Assembly (NCBI GenBank): GCA_900550775.1
Contig: URTH01000101.1
Span: 1-6,575, forward strand
Source: an uncultured Eubacteriales bacterium
GTDB taxonomy: Bacteria; Bacillota; Clostridia; Monoglobales; Monoglobaceae
Length of the DNA: 6,575 nucleotides
Direction: 5' to 3'
Part shown: positions 5,875-6,575 of the stretch, in pieces
How positions within the stretch are numbered: the first letter of the stretch is position 1
How the letters are laid out: each line of letters starts with the position of its first letter
Notes under the pieces: model-generated
Database searches by the model: none
Seen by the model: only the letters and a program-made list of their open reading frames with translations
Told to the model about the DNA's origin: nothing
Position numbers and translations under genes: made by a program

Positions 5875-6575
5875 ATGCGGCAACTGCGATATATCGGATG
5901 GATTCCGGCATTTTTGGTCTGCATTTTTTCTTTTTCTTCTCTTGCCTTTGCCGAGACCGGCGTCTCTGCCAAGTCAGCACTGGTAATGGAGCTGTCCAGC
6001 GGCAGAGTGTTGTACCAAAAGGACGCCGACACACCGATGCCGGTGGCAAGCACCACCAAAATTTTAACCGCTCTGACCGCCTTAGAGCATGGCGACATCA
6101 AAGAAAATGTCACCGTATCACCGGCAGCGGCCGCTGCCGAAGGCTCCAGCATGTACCTGGCCGCCGGAGAAACGCTTCCGCTGGAGCAGCTGCTCTACGG
6201 TCTGATGCTATCCTCCGGCAACGATGCCGCCGTTGCCATTGCCGAACACTTTGGTACTGTCGAAGAATTTGTTGCAATGATGAACCAAAAGGCACAGGAA
6301 CTGGGCGCGGCATCGACCCATTTTACCAATCCGAACGGACTCCCGGACGAGGCGCATTATTCCACCGCGCGCGACATGGCGGTCATCACTGCCGCCGCGC
6401 TGCAAAACCCCACATTTGCACAAATTGTTGCATCCAAAAGCCACACCGTACCGGGCAGTGAGACCAATCAGCCGCGAACGCTCGTCAACCACAACCGCCT
6501 GCTCAATATGTATGACGGCTGCATCGGCGTCAAAACGGGCTTTACCAAAGCGGCCGGGCGATGCCTGGTATCGGC
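5875..6575 (+). CDS. D-alanyl-D-alanine carboxypeptidase, peptidase S11 (3' end outside window)
   Basis: A low-molecular-weight penicillin-binding protein that removes the terminal D-Ala from peptidoglycan stem peptides outside the membrane. The visible 233 residues begin with a Sec signal peptide: basic start MRQLR, hydrophobic core to about residue 24, and likely cleavage after AFA (24-26). All three active-site motifs are present: STTK (59-62, nucleophile Ser59 and Lys62), SGN (114-116) and KTG (220-222). The family is usually about 380-400 residues; the rest of the catalytic domain and the C-terminal domain lie beyond the right edge. AGGAGG eight bases before the ATG fixes the start. The sporulation-type promoter suggests a DacB/DacF-like role in adjusting spore cortex cross-linking. 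In many spore formers such a gene is followed by spmA and spmB, which cannot be checked here. Enzyme class is confident; the sporulation role is inferred. Confidence 0.93.
   Translation, partial: MRQLRYIGWIPAFLVCIFSFSSLAFAETGVSAKSALVMELSSGRVLYQKDADTPMPVASTTKILTALTALEHGDIKENVTVSPAAAAAEGSSMYLAAGETLPLEQLLYGLMLSSGNDAAVAIAEHFGTVEEFVAMMNQKAQELGAASTHFTNPNGLPDEAHYSTARDMAVITAAALQNPTFAQIVASKSHTVPGSETNQPRTLVNHNRLLNMYDGCIGVKTGFTKAAGRCLVS

Noticed and set aside
5898..6461. Plus-strand open frame of 187 codons inside the carboxypeptidase gene
   Set aside because: Out of frame with a product carrying a signal peptide and the complete SxxK, SGN and KTG motifs; the alternative is Arg/His/Cys-rich noise.

Overview
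The window looks like the chromosome of an endospore-forming Clostridia-type Firmicute with fairly balanced base composition. A stage III sporulation gene leaves the left edge, a Cys-rich putative coat-type protein sits in the middle, and an S11 D-Ala-D-Ala carboxypeptidase leaves the right edge. Strong AGGAGG-type ribosome binding sites, a TTG start and sporulation-sigma-like promoters fit this. No species can be named from the sequence alone.

Layout, left to right. (1) 1-569, minus strand: N-terminal 189 residues of SpoIIIAA, entering the window at its 5' end, preceded by a box matching a sigma-E -10 element. (2) 570-823: divergent intergenic region with the spoIIIAA promoter, a bulged inverted repeat at 638-686 and an ECF-type promoter. 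(3) 824-2154, plus strand: a two-gene operon with a 4-base ATGA overlap, encoding an ECF sigma factor and a single-pass membrane protein that is probably its anti-sigma partner. (4) 2155-2368: no gene. It holds a nested inverted-repeat element of about 133-146 nt and a strong intrinsic terminator. (5) 2369-3358, minus strand: a 329-residue Cys-rich protein (23 Cys), convergent with the sigma operon. (6) 3359-3668: divergent intergenic region with a leader hairpin and a possible sigma-K promoter for the Cys-rich gene, and a near-consensus sigma-A promoter for the next gene. (7) 3669-5735, plus strand: an EF-G-like GTPase with Tyr in place of the usual catalytic His, ended by a strong terminator. 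(8) 5875-6575, plus strand: the start of a secreted D-Ala-D-Ala carboxypeptidase behind a sporulation-type promoter.

How it fits together. Three of the five transcription units (spoIIIAA, the Cys-rich protein, the carboxypeptidase) look sporulation-linked by family or by promoter, and could act in the engulfment channel, coat and cortex respectively. The ECF sigma/anti-sigma pair appears to be an autoregulated envelope-signal module. The EF-G paralogue has a vegetative-type promoter. Each unit has its own promoter, and terminators follow the sigma operon and the EF-G gene, so the window is a row of independent units and not one operon.

I do not see a clearly new defence or mobile system. The least explained items are the nested inverted-repeat element at 2160-2305, the Cys-rich protein with its leader hairpin, and the bulged inverted repeat at 638-686. 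No tRNA, rRNA, CRISPR array or transposase gene was recognised.
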